From Cercozoa sp. M6MM (taxonomy: Eukaryota; Endomyxa: Ascetosporea), in the NCBI GenBank assembly GCA_040357565.1, contig JBDODJ010000022.1: a DNA stretch of 64,000 nucleotides; one strand, 5' to 3'. The notes under the pieces are model-generated. The model searched no databases, was not told the DNA's origin, and worked only from the letters and a program-made list of their open reading frames with translations. How positions within the stretch are numbered: position 1 is the stretch's first letter; the number at the start of each line of letters is the position of its first letter. Shown here piece by piece: positions 33,635 to 44,430 of this stretch. The translations under genes and the position numbers were made by a program.

Positions 33635-34862
33635 ATGCAAAAAAACATTTGTGTCAGCGACCACGAAGTTTGGGACGCTAAAACAGTGGCAGAATTCGAA
33701 CATGAGTAATTTTTGCAGTTCGCTTTACCCGTCATGTTGTTCATGCTTTGCAATCGCAGAATAAACGAATTCAACACGCTCCTGGTGCTCGTAGGACGTT
33801 ATTCGGCGCAAATATGCTGCATTGTGCCTCCAATGGCGCTCTCCGAGACGGATCTGGTGCTCAATGCCGTGACAGATGTGCAACTCGAGAAACAGCACGG
33901 CATTCGCAAGTGCACAACAGTGCGAATCAAACGGCACTGCAATGGTACCTCCCGTATATATGTATCCTATTTTATGCAATTTGTGGTTTTGTGACCGCAA
34001 ATTAGGGTACACACCTCATGCGATGCGACAGATTCTGATTGACTTCTTCCAAGCTGTTCGCCGCGAATGCGATAGAGTGTGTGAGCGCTTCCTTCCCCAT
34101 TTGCTTAATCCGGCAAAGAGCCAGCGGAAGGGACTTGTCTTGCTCGTGCAAAGCAACGAACTGATGCACAAATGGTATTGTGTTCACCAACAAGTGCGGT
34201 ACATGTCGACCGAGTGCTTTGATCGAGCCTTTGCGCGGTTGCTCGTCGACCCCTGCAACAACCACTCGGACCGTGAAATCGCAGACAAAGAATGTGCGTT
34301 TCTGCGAGAAATGCGCGCTGTTCATGATCAGGTACTTGAACACAAAAATCCTTGAGAGCGCAATCGATTGAATGTCAGTATTTGTACCCGCGCATACGTG
34401 AAGTTTCTGGATACTGTACTGTGCGTGTCGATGCAGAGGGAACAAAGACTGAGGCAATTTTCATATGGCTTCTGGAGTCCACTTTCGTCGGTGAGTCGGC
34501 CTTGCGTTGCACCGAATTTGCTGCTCGGTTCTCGTTTACTCAGCAACATCGGCGTCATCTCAGGCATCGACTCAGTATGCAAAAGCCAATTGCAACGACC
34601 ACTCAACTCGAGTTTTCTCGAAGGCGATACTGCAAGCGCTTCAATCAAACTGCATTGCATGTGCACAGAGTACGAAAACTGCATCGGGTTGATCGATGCT
34701 GCTATGCATACGAAGTCAATAAGGACAACTTTTTTTGTCGAGCAACGAGCTTTGCTTCTGGACTCGATTGCAAATGTGACTGGCAATGCTGAGACTCGGT
34801 CGACCAAAAAGCCAATTTGCCTGAATCTCGTCGAGCTTATCGTGTCATATGTAACTCACTAG
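33635..34862 (+). CDS. Unknown conserved-looking protein, 4-5 exons
   Basis: The model is well phased. ATG 33635 starts MQKNICVSDHEVWDAKTVAE. A 52-nt intron (gtaatt..cgcag) joins it exactly to INEFNTLLVLVGRYSAQICC. Next come GYTPHAMRQILIDFFQAVRR and CFDRAFARLLVDPCNNHSDR, then YLYPRIREVSGYCTVRVDAE. A last exon begins GIDSVCKSQLQRPLNSSFLE and ends LVELIVSYVTH at 34862. It has many Cys and His but no regular zinc-finger spacing, and no signal peptide or TM. I do not recognise it. The exon phases agree throughout, so the gene is likely real. Confidence 0.7.
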
Positions 34863-34919
34863 GTCAAGATTAAAGACTTGGACGTGGTACACTTCAGGAG
34901 TAGTAAAACTGATAGTGGG

Positions 34920-36558
34920 TCACGCATCACACAGCCAGGCATTGCGAGCCACGTAGTCACTCCAAAGAGACTTCGACATTGCGGCGCGAAGTACTTGGCG
35001 GAGTTCGTTTGACTTGCGCCATCTCCTTTCAAAACGAATTCGGTCCAGCTCACGTGAAACATCTGAGTTGTCCCCGAACACTGTCTTTGACGTACGTTGT
35101 GGCCGCGGAATGCAAAGTTTCGCGTGCAAGTCCCGCGATGTATCCGATCGCTGAAGCCACTCGCATGGGTGTACTTGTTTACCATTAATTTTGCTTTCGC
35201 CCATTCTCATTTCTGGGAGTTCTTTGGAGCTGCCTGAACGTCGAAGAATGTCTCGGTTGTATTTTAGCAGCAACCGTGCGTGTGCTTGCTTGTATTTGGC
35301 GACTTCGCGCTGAGCCTGGGTCATCTCTTTCTTTGACTCGTCGGCATCGATTTCAACCCTGACGTTCAGCTTACTTTGGCTCTTCGTGTCCAGTTTTTGT
35401 CGCAGCCGTCGGTACTGTTGTTGGGTGCGGTGAAGGGCAGCATCGCAGTCTTTTCCTGCCCGTTCAAGAACACGGATAAACTATTAGTCAGACCATGAGT
35501 TTACTGAGTACGTTTCGCCCTCTCATGTTCTGCCTTTAGCTCTGCCTCAGACGCCCGCTCCAACAGTTGTTTGCGCTGCTCTTCCTGGAAAACAATATGT
35601 TCCCGGTAAATGACGACGACTCTGCTGATGGTAGTTGTACCAGCTTTTGTCCGTATCTCTTTTTGGTGCCAGCTAGCTCAAGCTCAAGGATCTGCACCTA
35701 TACCACAGAAAGCCAACTGAATGAACCAACCTATGTCATTGCTATGGGTTGCAAACGTGATATATGTACCCGGTGTTGTAGCGCAAACGGTGGCGCATTC
35801 TCAATTTCGCCGCGGAAGCTCGTACCAGTCGTTGGGTGACTTTCAGACCACGCCTTCTTGCCCAACTGGCGAAGGCGATACGAAATGGTTTTCCGACGTG
35901 AGCTTGTGGTGGGTCTTTGCAACCGAGGAGTAGTTTGCGCTGCTTCCTCCGAAAGATCGGATGTCTTACTAAACTTTGAATTCGCCGGCTTGGATTCCGC
36001 CAGTGGTTCTCTTTCGAAGCAAGTGACTTTGATGCGTTGCTGTGAGACACTCGAAGTTTGTGTTCGTGATTGCTCCCCCAGCAAAGAACTCGAATTCGAA
36101 GTCTTTGAAGCATGTTGCTGCGGTGGTCCGTAGCTATCTGAGAGCGTGCACGAGCTGGAAAGTCGCGACTTCGGGTTTGAGACTGAACGAGAATTGCTTG
36201 ATCTTGAGTCGTTGCGCGTTTTAGCGTCGAAACAAGTCGATTTTGCACGAACCTTACGACTGCCAGTGGTCGGAGACGTCTTCTCCTTGCCGAGGCTGAG
36301 CGAAGCTTTCCATGACGGAGTTTTTGTTTGATGACTCCGTTTTCGATGCTGCCGACGAGGGCGCTTGAGGCGTGCTGAGAAGCTTAGGTTCATCTGCAGG
36401 CACTCTTGGGCATAAATAGAGCTCCCGGGGTCCTTTGCTTGAGATTTTGCAGCAGGAATAAGTAAGTTGCCTGTGAATCGGCTTGAGCGTTTCGGCGCCG
36501 TTCGCCCTCGAAAACGCGAGAGCGTTTCTTCATGAGAAACTCGAGGAAACGTGCGCAA
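34920..36558 (-). CDS. Disordered Ser/Lys-rich protein with C-terminal coiled coil
   Basis: The first exon (ATG 36558) encodes about 260 residues rich in Ser, Lys, Arg and Gln (MRTFPRVSHEETLSRFRGRT.., PTTSSRRKTISYRLRQLGKK). It has many SxR/K and SP-like sites typical of a disordered, phosphorylated region. Middle exons read QILELELAGTKKRYGQKL, EEQRKQLLERASEAELKAEH and DAALHRTQQQYRRLRQKLDT, a clear coiled coil. The last exon reads MTQAQREVAKYKQAHARLLL.. and ends ARNAWLCDA at 34920. The family is not recognised. The architecture (disordered N-terminus plus coiled coil) is common in centrosome, basal-body and cytoskeletal proteins, but this is inference. Confidence 0.65.
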
Positions 36559-36660
36559 GAATACGTTTCTTCGCCCGGTAAATGTACTCCATTGTCTTGT
36601 ACACCTTTGCTGTGTCAGCTGTCGCAGTGTTGTATTATTAACGTCCGTTGAAGTCGAGAT

Positions 36661-38266
36661 ATGCTACATGTGGTTTTCGTGTGCTTCGTTATCGTTATAC
36701 TGCAGGTACAGTGTATTCTTGTACTGAACAAACTAGAGTTTAACATACTGTGTTTCTTCGATACCAATAAGCAGGTGCATGGGTACACACTCGTATTCGA
36801 ACAGCGTCAGGGTGGTTGCTTTGAGCAACGTGTCGAGAACCCCAACACGTACAGTTGCTGTATACATAATTTACTTATTAGTAAGGGTGCTGTCACGCTG
36901 TTGGGCAGGTTGCTGACGGTGTCGTACTCTGTGTCAGCGGGCAGACCGGAGGACATGACAGTGGAACTCATTGCGCCGGATGGTCAGGTCACCTACCGTC
37001 TCGAGAAAGAAGATTTGCTTCCTTCCTTGCGACATATGTATTCGTTTCGCACCTACGCTGTACCCAGTTCCTATTCAGTTTCCTCCAGGAACACTGACCG
37101 TATAATAATATGCTTTGCACAGCCCATCACAGGCAACTGGAAGTTGTGTCTCCGGCGTGCGCGCGATGCCAAGTGTACCTTGCTTTCTATATCGCTGCTT
37201 CTTGCGACAAATCTTTTGATTTAGTCCCGAGAACTCGTCTGTCGTTTCAGTACCGCCAGGGTGACAGTTCGTGGGTACGATTTCGTAGAATAATCTTTAA
37301 AATAACCGCACACTGTGTTGCTTTAAACTCAGGACAAGATAGCATCAAAACGAGATTTAACTCCGCTAGAAATGATGGTACAGACAGGTTGGACAGTCAA
37401 CAAGAGTAATACATTGTGTCCCTGAACAGGTGAGATCACTGCAACGCAACCTCCGCGTGGCAGGCGACGAGCAGAAACTCCTCAAGCGAGGCGAGCGGTA
37501 CCTGCACACTGAGATACTCTCTAGAAGAGTCATCTGTCTATGGTGGGCAGGGATCTTCGGGACACGAGCGAGGCCATCAACACCAAAGTGCTCTGGCTGA
37601 GCGTGTTTCAGATCATCTTCGTTTCCGTTGTGACAGTGCTGAAAACCCTCCTCATCAAGAGCATCTTCGAGGACTCGCGCCAACTGCGCAAACTCAAAAA
37701 CGCCACTATGAAGGTATCGCTTCCGATACCGTAAACTGTTGTAATACTGACCTTGATATCAGGGAGCCGACACAATGAAAACCTTCGCGAACGACTTGCA
37801 TCGCCAGGCAAGTGACTTGGGTGCACCGATGGGCAAGAAGATCAATCAATTTTACCGGCAGCACGTGCAGGTGCGAATGCCGCAGCTCGGTCTAAACACA
37901 GGAATGCCTAGTGCAATGTCGACAGCGACCTCCGTCAGCAACGCTCAAAGTCCCGTTGCGAGTATGCCTAGCATGAGCGCTGAGCCGCCGGTGCAAGCGG
38001 CCGTCACTCCAACCAGTGAATGCAGCGGACATGTTCGCTTTGCTGATACAGCATCATACCATCCGCCTGTACCTTCTTGCTTTCGCTTTGTTTTGCTTTG
38101 TTTCGCTTTGTTTTTATTTGTTTTGCTTTGCTTCACTTTGTTTCGCAACTTCTTTTCTTGTTCTTTTGATTGATGAAAACTGTAAACTCACCAGGCTGCA
38201 CATCAGCGAAGCTCAAGCCCAGTGATTGAACGAGCTCCCTTTGTGCAAAGCAATCACACCGATTAG
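36661..38266 (+). CDS. p24/TMED (emp24/GOLD) cargo-receptor family protein with long tail
   Basis: The p24 proteins are type I membrane proteins of COPI/COPII vesicles between ER and Golgi. ATG 36661 starts a signal peptide, MLHVVFVCFVIVILQ. GOLD-domain pieces follow: QGGCFEQRVENPNT (family C-F-E.V), LTVSYSVSAGRPEDMTVELI, APDGQVTYRLEKEDLL. The pre-membrane coiled segment is SLQRNLRVAGDEQKLLKRGE, then TSEAINTKVLWLSVFQIIFV and VSVVTVLKTLLIKSIF, which is the family's single TM helix after the T...N.RV.WWS motif. Normal p24 tails are about 10-20 residues, ending in FF and KK signals. Here the frame runs on through TMKTFANDLHRQASDLGAPM and a Ser/Pro/Met-rich region to ERAPFVQSNHTD, TAG 38264-38266. 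Confidence 0.8.
38060..38170 (+). repeat. Intronic TTTGCTTTG/TTTCGCTTTG tract
   Basis: The last intron of the p24 gene holds repeated CTTTCGCTTTGTTTTGCTTTGTTTCG words, close in sequence to the TTTCGCTTG array near 880-950. It is T-rich on the sense strand. Confidence 0.8.
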
Positions 38267-38521
38267 TCCAATCGGCAGATCTCAACTCAATTCAGTTCAG
38301 TTTCAAAGTCTCAGATCAGTTGTTTAACAACAAACGCAACTGACGCTTCATTACTGTAAATCGATTAGAGCTTCCGTGGTCACGCGATGCTATACGTACA
38401 GTATCTACTGCTGTCGCGTCATGTGAGAACTTCAGGCACACTTTACTCGGTTATTGAACGGACAGTCGAATTCGAGTGTGCAGGTCTATGTTTAGCGCCA
38501 CGGTGGTAAACTGCTGGAGCG

Positions 38522-39724
38522 TTATTTGCGTAAATCCCTGACAGATGCACTCTTGAGAAACACCTGGTACGGAACAGTAAAATGATACAGTACCTTGCGC
38601 AAGGCGAGCGCCATTTGCTCTCGCTTCGTTTTGAGGCCTTCGCGATCATTGCCTTTGTCGACAATACTCTGCACGCGAACGATACCGTCGTCGCCGCGGA
38701 GAATTCCACAGCGTTGCGGCCACAAAACCACCGCACACTCAGCGAATGTCAGTTCGACTGCCTCGGTCACTTGTGCTTTCAGTTGTTTTCGGTCGCTGGC
38801 GAGACTCGTTCCACGGAGCACTGGGAAAATACCAAAACTAGTAAACTAAAAAATTATTAGTATCCCATACCTCGTGTGAGAGAACGACAAAGATCGTCGC
38901 GTGAGATAGCTCCGTCGCCATCAACGTCGAGCAGTGCAAACTGCAGCGCAATCTTGCGGTCCAACGAAGTATTGTCCGAAAACACCGCAAGCAATCGGAT
39001 GAACTCCTCAAAGTCGATTTCGTCCCATTCTTCTTCCGCCGCAGGGGTGAGCTGCGCATTTATGCAAGCGTGCAAACTGAAATAAAAAAGCAGTGTGTAA
39101 GTAGTCGAGTTAAAACACTACAGTACCACTTCTTGCAAACGCGAACGAAAGGGGCAGTGCGCGAACTGAGGCTGCGACCAAAACGCCGCGCGACTTATGG
39201 TGAGTTCCGTCGCTCCTTTCTGTCGCCGCATCCTTCTTGCCCTGCTCAATAGATATTTAAATCACCTGCTTTCATTGTTGAGGAACTCAGTGAGATCATG
39301 AGTGGGTTTACTTTCCGGCGAGTGTGTCGGCGTCACTCCACGCTCCTCGTGAAACAGCAGTGGATGCACCCACGGAGTGCAACGATTCCGAGATCGACGT
39401 TGTGGCCGAACGAGTCGTCGTCACTGACTCTGTCTCAGATCGGCTGAAGCTCTTGTCGTGACTGTAGTCGTGACTTTCATTTTCTCGGCTTTCGTTTTCT
39501 CGATCACCAGTCGAGTTCTCATCGTCATCTTTATCGTCACTTTCCTGTTTTTCTTCTTCGCTGTTGCCTTCATCGGAGTCAAAGCCTTTAAACTCTGGCA
39601 GAGAACGTTTCTTGACTCGCTCACTTTGCTCGACTAGCTGCAGAAACACGCGGAGCAGTCGTCGCAGGTCCTGCTCTACAAATGGCGACTCCATTTTTAG
39701 TCGCTCGATTTCATCAACAGACAT
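38522..39724 (-). CDS. EF-hand protein of the calcineurin B/CHP type with an acidic insertion
   Basis: CHP and CNB proteins are calcium-binding adaptors. Read on the minus strand from a candidate ATG at about 39724: MSVDEIERLKMESPFVEQDL, LRRLLRVFLQLVEQS (helix of EF-hand 1), then about 130 acidic Ser/Asp/Glu residues (DSDEGNSEEEKQESDDKDDD..). An intron joins in phase to GATELTISRAAFWSQPQFAH (the family's GTLSREDFQ.IPEL). The next exon has EIDFEEFIRLLAVFSD and LDRKIALQFALLDVDGDGAI, whose loop DVDGDGAISRDD has all the calcium ligands. The last part reads VTEAVELTFAEC.. with a weak fourth hand. The N-terminus may extend to 39994. The myristoylation start MG seen in CNB/CHP is not found. The acidic insertion is unusual. 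Confidence 0.75.
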
Positions 39725-40550
39725 GCCGAGAGCTTCCCTATAGTTACACTGGATCACTGAACTGTTTCGCTTTCGTATGCAAAACGAACAAGGGAACGCC
39801 TTCTCCGACCACAAACTTTCGCCAGACTCGTCGTCCCAGTCGTTGGATGCGTCGCCAGACACGACCTGCGCAGCCTTGGGTTTGTCGGGATCTTGCTTCT
39901 GTTTCTTCTTCCCGTTTGAGCTCGTCTTCGTTGGCTTCGCTGTCGAGGCTAATGACACGCTTAAGTCTGCGACAATACTGTAATGTGCTTTCATCTTTGT
40001 CGGTAAATACGCAAAAAATAGTGTACTTTGAGGTCCTTCTTCTTTCCTCGTCTCTCGTTTCGGCTGTTTTTTTCAACCTACCTTTCCCATGACATAGTAT
40101 GCAACTTACCCAAGAAGCTTGATAGAGATTCGAAGGCAAAGAGTTACTTCGACTTTGCACTTAGTGCACTTGAAAGCGTACGCCTGCCAAATATTTCTGA
40201 GTTTCGAGCTCATTTGGATTGCCCTTTTGCAACGTAAACTTACAGTACCAGTGGTCCGGCCTACTGTCTCCGCTGTCAGAGTCTGACAGCGATGTAACCT
40301 CTATGCGATGAGGTTCGTCGGTCATCACTTGGCCCTAAAGTACTGCCATTGGGTTCCGCTGACGTTTTGGCATGTCCATCCGTATTTTCTCATTTCCGCG
40401 AGGACAACATCGCAACTTCCTTGCTCATCATCATGCATTCTTCAAAAATAAAAGCTGGGAAAAAAGCTGTGGATTGCAAGGAGTTAGAGTTTTTGAGTCG
40501 CTAAGAGTGTGATTTGTAGTGCGCACACGCATGCACACTGTGAGTCAGTC

Positions 40551-41299
40551 ATGATCCGTGCTGTCTACGTTCTAAATCCGTCGGGTGGTCTCGTGTTCGA
40601 CAAGGCGCTGTGTAGCATGCCGAACCTCAACGGTGCCAACGACAAGCTCAACATGGCCGGCGGTACTTCAACTTGTGCAAACATGCGCGTTTAATGGCAT
40701 CCTGTGTTCTCAGCTTTCCATGCACTACACGCGATGGCGAGAGACCTGCACCCAGAATGCGCTGATGGTACAGGTGAGACTTTGAGTCTTCCCCAAGTTT
40801 AGTGGGATGCTCAATTTCTGCAGAAGGCGAAATGAGCGAGGAAACGGACACTGGATTAACAGAAGTGTGCTTTGGCGCCGTGTCATTGCACTGTCTGTGT
40901 GCTGCCACCGGTGCTAAGTTTCTCCTCGTTGCCGACACCGAAGTACCTCCTGCTTGCAGACATCTGACTGCTTTGGACTGATCATTATGCAAGTAGACTG
41001 TTTCGAGCGAAGTGGCGCAAGCCATTCTGCGTTCTGTACATGCCGCTTTTGCCGATCACGTGTTGAAAGACCCATTTCAGCAGGTTGTTTGCTCTGTCAA
41101 TCTCTGTCAGTCTTTCGTGTGTCGGTGTACCTTGTGTGTGCTGGGTTGCAGGTTGATATGCCAGTCAAATCGCCCGCTTTCTGTATGTTCTTCTCCCTAT
41201 TTTAATGGGAAGGCTGATCTTACAACTGTATTGTTCGCGGCAGGGCGCGCAGTCGCAAGCATTATCTACTCGAGAACGCGGCAACAAATTAGCATCTGA
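40551..41299 (+). CDS. TRAPP complex subunit 4 (Trs23/Sybindin family)
   Basis: TRAPPC4 is a longin-fold subunit of the TRAPP tether, the exchange factor for Ypt1/Rab1 in ER-Golgi transport. ATG 40551 starts MIRAVYVLNPSGGLVFDKAL (family: M.I..VYV.N.AGGLIY). Then FHALHAMARDLHPECADG (family: MFHSLFAI..QLSP), GEMSEETDTGLTEVCFGAVS and LHCLCAATGAKFLLVADTEV (family: [28 protein letters not shown]), EVAQAILRSVHAAFADHVLK with DPFQQ (family: LLRKIYEIYSDFALKNPFY), VDMPVKSPAF, and a last exon GRAVASIIYSRTRQQISI ending at 41299. The PDZ-like insertion of animal TRAPPC4 is absent, as in fungi and plants. All exons have GT..AG borders. Confidence 0.9.
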
Positions 41300-41584
41300 T
41301 CATGCATTAAGGACTGAAATTTGGAACGTACCGGACCCATACGCGGGTTGGATCGGATTTGTCGTTTAACCTACCGTACTGTACTGCCAGTGTACTCCAG
41401 TTCAGTTGTGACTACGTATCGTATACGACACCGGTGCTCAGTTCAGTTGTGAGCAAAGTTTGTTGCTTTCGTAGCCTTAGGACTCGACTGTACGGTAAAT
41501 GTGGGCTCGGCCAGCGCAGGTCCAGGCTACCAAAGCAGCATATTCGGGCAACACCTGACTGTACAGTACGCCAGTTCGATTGGA
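41300..41584. other. Short intergenic region between convergent genes
   Basis: About 285 nt between the 3' ends of TRAPPC4 (+) and the kinase (-). It holds two copies of GTACTCCAGTTCAGTTGTGA-like sequence (about 41390 and 41437) and no gene. Confidence 0.4.
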
Positions 41585-43958
41585 CTAAATAAAAAAGCTA
41601 TTCGCCGCGCGCTGAAGCCGAATGGATCGGCGACGCAATCGCGTCAGCGCTTGTCGCACAATTCGGCAACTAGGGCGTTTCGCTGGCTCTTGCTCGAGAC
41701 ACTGTAAGGAGAGTATATTCACAAATCTGATATGCTCTAAAACGGAAAGATACAGCCTCGACAATGTCGCGAATGGCCGTGGGCACAAACTTTGGCCACT
41801 GCAGTGGTCTGTTTTGAGGGCAAAGTACTCCGTACTGTGACTGCAGCGCAATAAGTCAAAGTGTGTGAGTGCAGAGTACACTTGGAAAGCTCGTCGGGCA
41901 AACAGTTCGAACAGCGTGGCACCCAGCGAGTACACGTCCGACTTTGTTGAGTACTCCCACTGCACATGCAGCAGACAAGCACACTACTCCAACATACAAA
42001 GCAGCCTTAAGAATTGTCGCACCCTTAACCGTGTCTCAGGGGCCAGATAAACCGCAGTTCCACCGGCAGGCAGAGCACACAGGAAACGTCGACCCTGCTG
42101 GCACTGCGTCGCCGCGCGGATTGGAAAATACAACAACTGAGGCTGCGTCCACGCGGATGGGGGCGGTTCTGTATCCGCGCGGAAGCGCAGAGGCAATCGA
42201 TCTTTGTCATAGTCAGTGATATCAAGAACGACGCGATTTTCGTGGTTTTCGCCGCTGCTGTCGTACATGGCGGCGAGTCCGAAATCGCTCAGTTTCACGC
42301 GATTGCGTTCCGAGAGCTAAAACAGCAAAACTGTTATACCCCCCTTTTATTATGCCCTTTATTGTCAGGTACCAGAACGTTGGCCGGCTTGAGGTCGCGG
42401 TGCAGTACTTTGGCACTGTGCAGACACTGCAGAGCGGAACACAGCTCAGCGGCCAGTCGGAGCACGCCGATCCAGCTGCACACAGAGGGACGGAAGTAAT
42501 ACCCAGAAGTAACACCAGAAGGAATACCCAGAGGTAATACCCAGAGGTAGTACCCAGAAGTAATACCCAGAGGTAATACCTAGAGGTATTACCCAGAAGT
42601 AATACCTAGAGGTATTACCCAGAAGTAATACCGAGAGGTAATACCGAGAGGTAATACCCAGAGAGAGAGAGAGAGAGGGTACAGTAAGGAGACAAGGTTA
42701 GTGTACCAGACAGGCACAGTGACAGAGTTAGCGTTGTCGGCCGTGTTGCCCGGTGTCGACGTCTCGGTGTCGCAGTTCGCACTGTCGAAGGTGTCGATCG
42801 ACATGCGGCGCAACTGCGCCACCGAGGCACGTGCCAGTAACGGTTCTTGTTCACTGCGGTCATCTTGATGATCAGGGTGGTCACTTTGATCACTGGAGTG
42901 ATCGCTATGGTCACTGGGGCGATCATTGAAACCGTGCACGTGGCAGCCAGCGTTGTCGCAAAACTCGCTGTAGCTCTCGTGACTCAGGTCGCTGCGATCG
43001 CCGCGGAAACCGTCGCACGTGCCAAAGATCAGCGATCGCAGCGAGCGTTTCTTGCAGCGCTCCAGCACGAGAGCACCGTGCCGAGTCACGCCGATCAGCT
43101 GCACGATGTTGGGATGTCGCACGCGCGTCAGCACGACGGCCTCGTGGAACAACTGCAGCACGGCACGCCGATCAGTGATCGGAACCGTCTTGATAGCCAC
43201 CTGGGAACCGTGCCACGTGCCAGTGTAGACAGTGCCACTGGCACCTCGACCGACCACTCGGTCAGTGACGGTGACATCATCGATCAGAACACCCAAGTCG
43301 GCGAGCAGCGGGAACACCTGGCGACACCGCCGGTGCTGCAGCAGCGTCGCCACGTGGCCGTACAGGTGCGCCAGGTCATCGCTCTGTTTGACACGCCGCT
43401 GTTTGGGTGCCTCGGTGGGCACTGAAACCGTTTGCAAGGTGGGCGACACCAAGGCGACGACGCAGGTGAGTGCACAGGCCACCACCGTCACCAGCGGCAA
43501 CTGCAACAAGCGACCCACGGCAACGAAGCAGTGCGTCAGCGACAGTGCAATCACGAGAGTCATTGTCGCCGTGTGTTTGGCTTGCGTACCAGCTATACCA
43601 ACAGTACCGATATTGAGTAGTTGCAGAGGACAGTCAGGGTACCTGCCAGGAGCAGCACGACACTCGCAAAGAACTGCGTGGCCACGGCATAGTCATCTAG
43701 TTCGACACCCAGTGGCAGCAGCGCATACGCACGGTCACTCCCGAGTCGCACACGAACGCAAATGTCGCACAACAGTCGACCCAGGAGACAGCTAGTCACT
43801 GCACTCCAGCAGGTCAGTCGCTGGCGTTGTGTGCACTCCTGCAGTCGCAGCTGCATCACCACGCCCGCTGTCTGACTCGTCCACCACAGCGTTGGCACCA
43901 GTGTCGTCGCCAGGTACGCGTACTCCAGCGGCACCAACAACAACATCGTTGCTAGCAA
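41585..43958 (-). CDS. Multi-pass membrane protein kinase, tyrosine-kinase-like (TKL) group
   Basis: The first exon (ATG 43958) holds several hydrophobic helices (MLATMLLLVPLEYAYLATTL; ASVVLLLAGTLTVL). The second adds LVIALSLTHCFVAVG and LVTVVACALTCVVALV. The kinase domain follows: GRGASGTVYTG (P-loop), VAIK (catalytic Lys), EAVVLTRVRHPNIVQLIGV (alpha-C Glu and TKL-like HPNIV), HRDLKPANVLV (catalytic loop), LSDFGLAAMYDSSGENHENR (DFG), GTAVYLAPE, EYSTKSDVYSLGATLFELF and the end ECLEQEPAKRPSCRIVRQAL. Two unusual insertions occur. About 100 residues lie between alpha-D and alpha-E, with an Asp/His/Ser run SDHSDHSSDQSDHPDHQDD. A long activation segment of about 70 residues lies between DFG and APE. 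All catalytic residues are present, so it should be active. The topology suggests a receptor or sensor kinase. Confidence 0.85.
42496..42675 (-). repeat. Intronic 13-14-nt tandem repeat (GAGGTAATACCCA)
   Basis: About eleven degenerate copies of AATACCCAGAGGTA/AATACCCAGAAGTA occur at 42496-42660, ending in a (GA)n run at 42661-42676. It lies in the kinase intron between the insertion exon and the HRD exon. Confidence 0.9.
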
Positions 43959-44430
43959 CAGGCCTGCACATCTTTGGAGTTACCGCCTGGACTTAGGGTC
44001 AAAACTCAAGGCTACAGAACAGCGACACTGCGCACCAACGACGCTGACATTTCGTGCTTCGCCATGTCCAACTGCAGACAGCACAGGGGTTTACTGTAAA
44101 CGACTTGCATGAACAAAAAGACTCTACACTGCCCAACCGGCACTCGCAGCACCAAAAATCAACTGCAACACGAGTACATCGTTCATCAGTTTTTGGCGCA
44201 GTTGACGCCTTTTCTTGCCAGTTTTCAATGTTTCAGTGTGGTTCGACGCCGATCGCCCATGCAAAGCACTTTTTGATTCTAACGCGCGCACCGCACAGTC
44301 TTTGAGACGATAAACTCAAGAAAGCAGGCAAAAAATACCAGGCCTTTAATTATGCTCCCCAACGAGATTTGGTGTACTCTATAAAGGGTGATGCAGCCTA
44401 GACGTGTGCAAACTCTGTAAAGTTTTGATT
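43959..44430. other. Divergent intergenic region (kinase / PTAR1)
   Basis: About 470 nt between two gene starts pointing away from each other, so it should carry both promoters. No exon is supported. I see no clear TATA box or other motif. Confidence 0.4.

Noticed and set aside
42496-42675. CRISPR-like array
   Set aside because: Units of 13-14 nt are contiguous with no spacers, and this is a eukaryotic intron.
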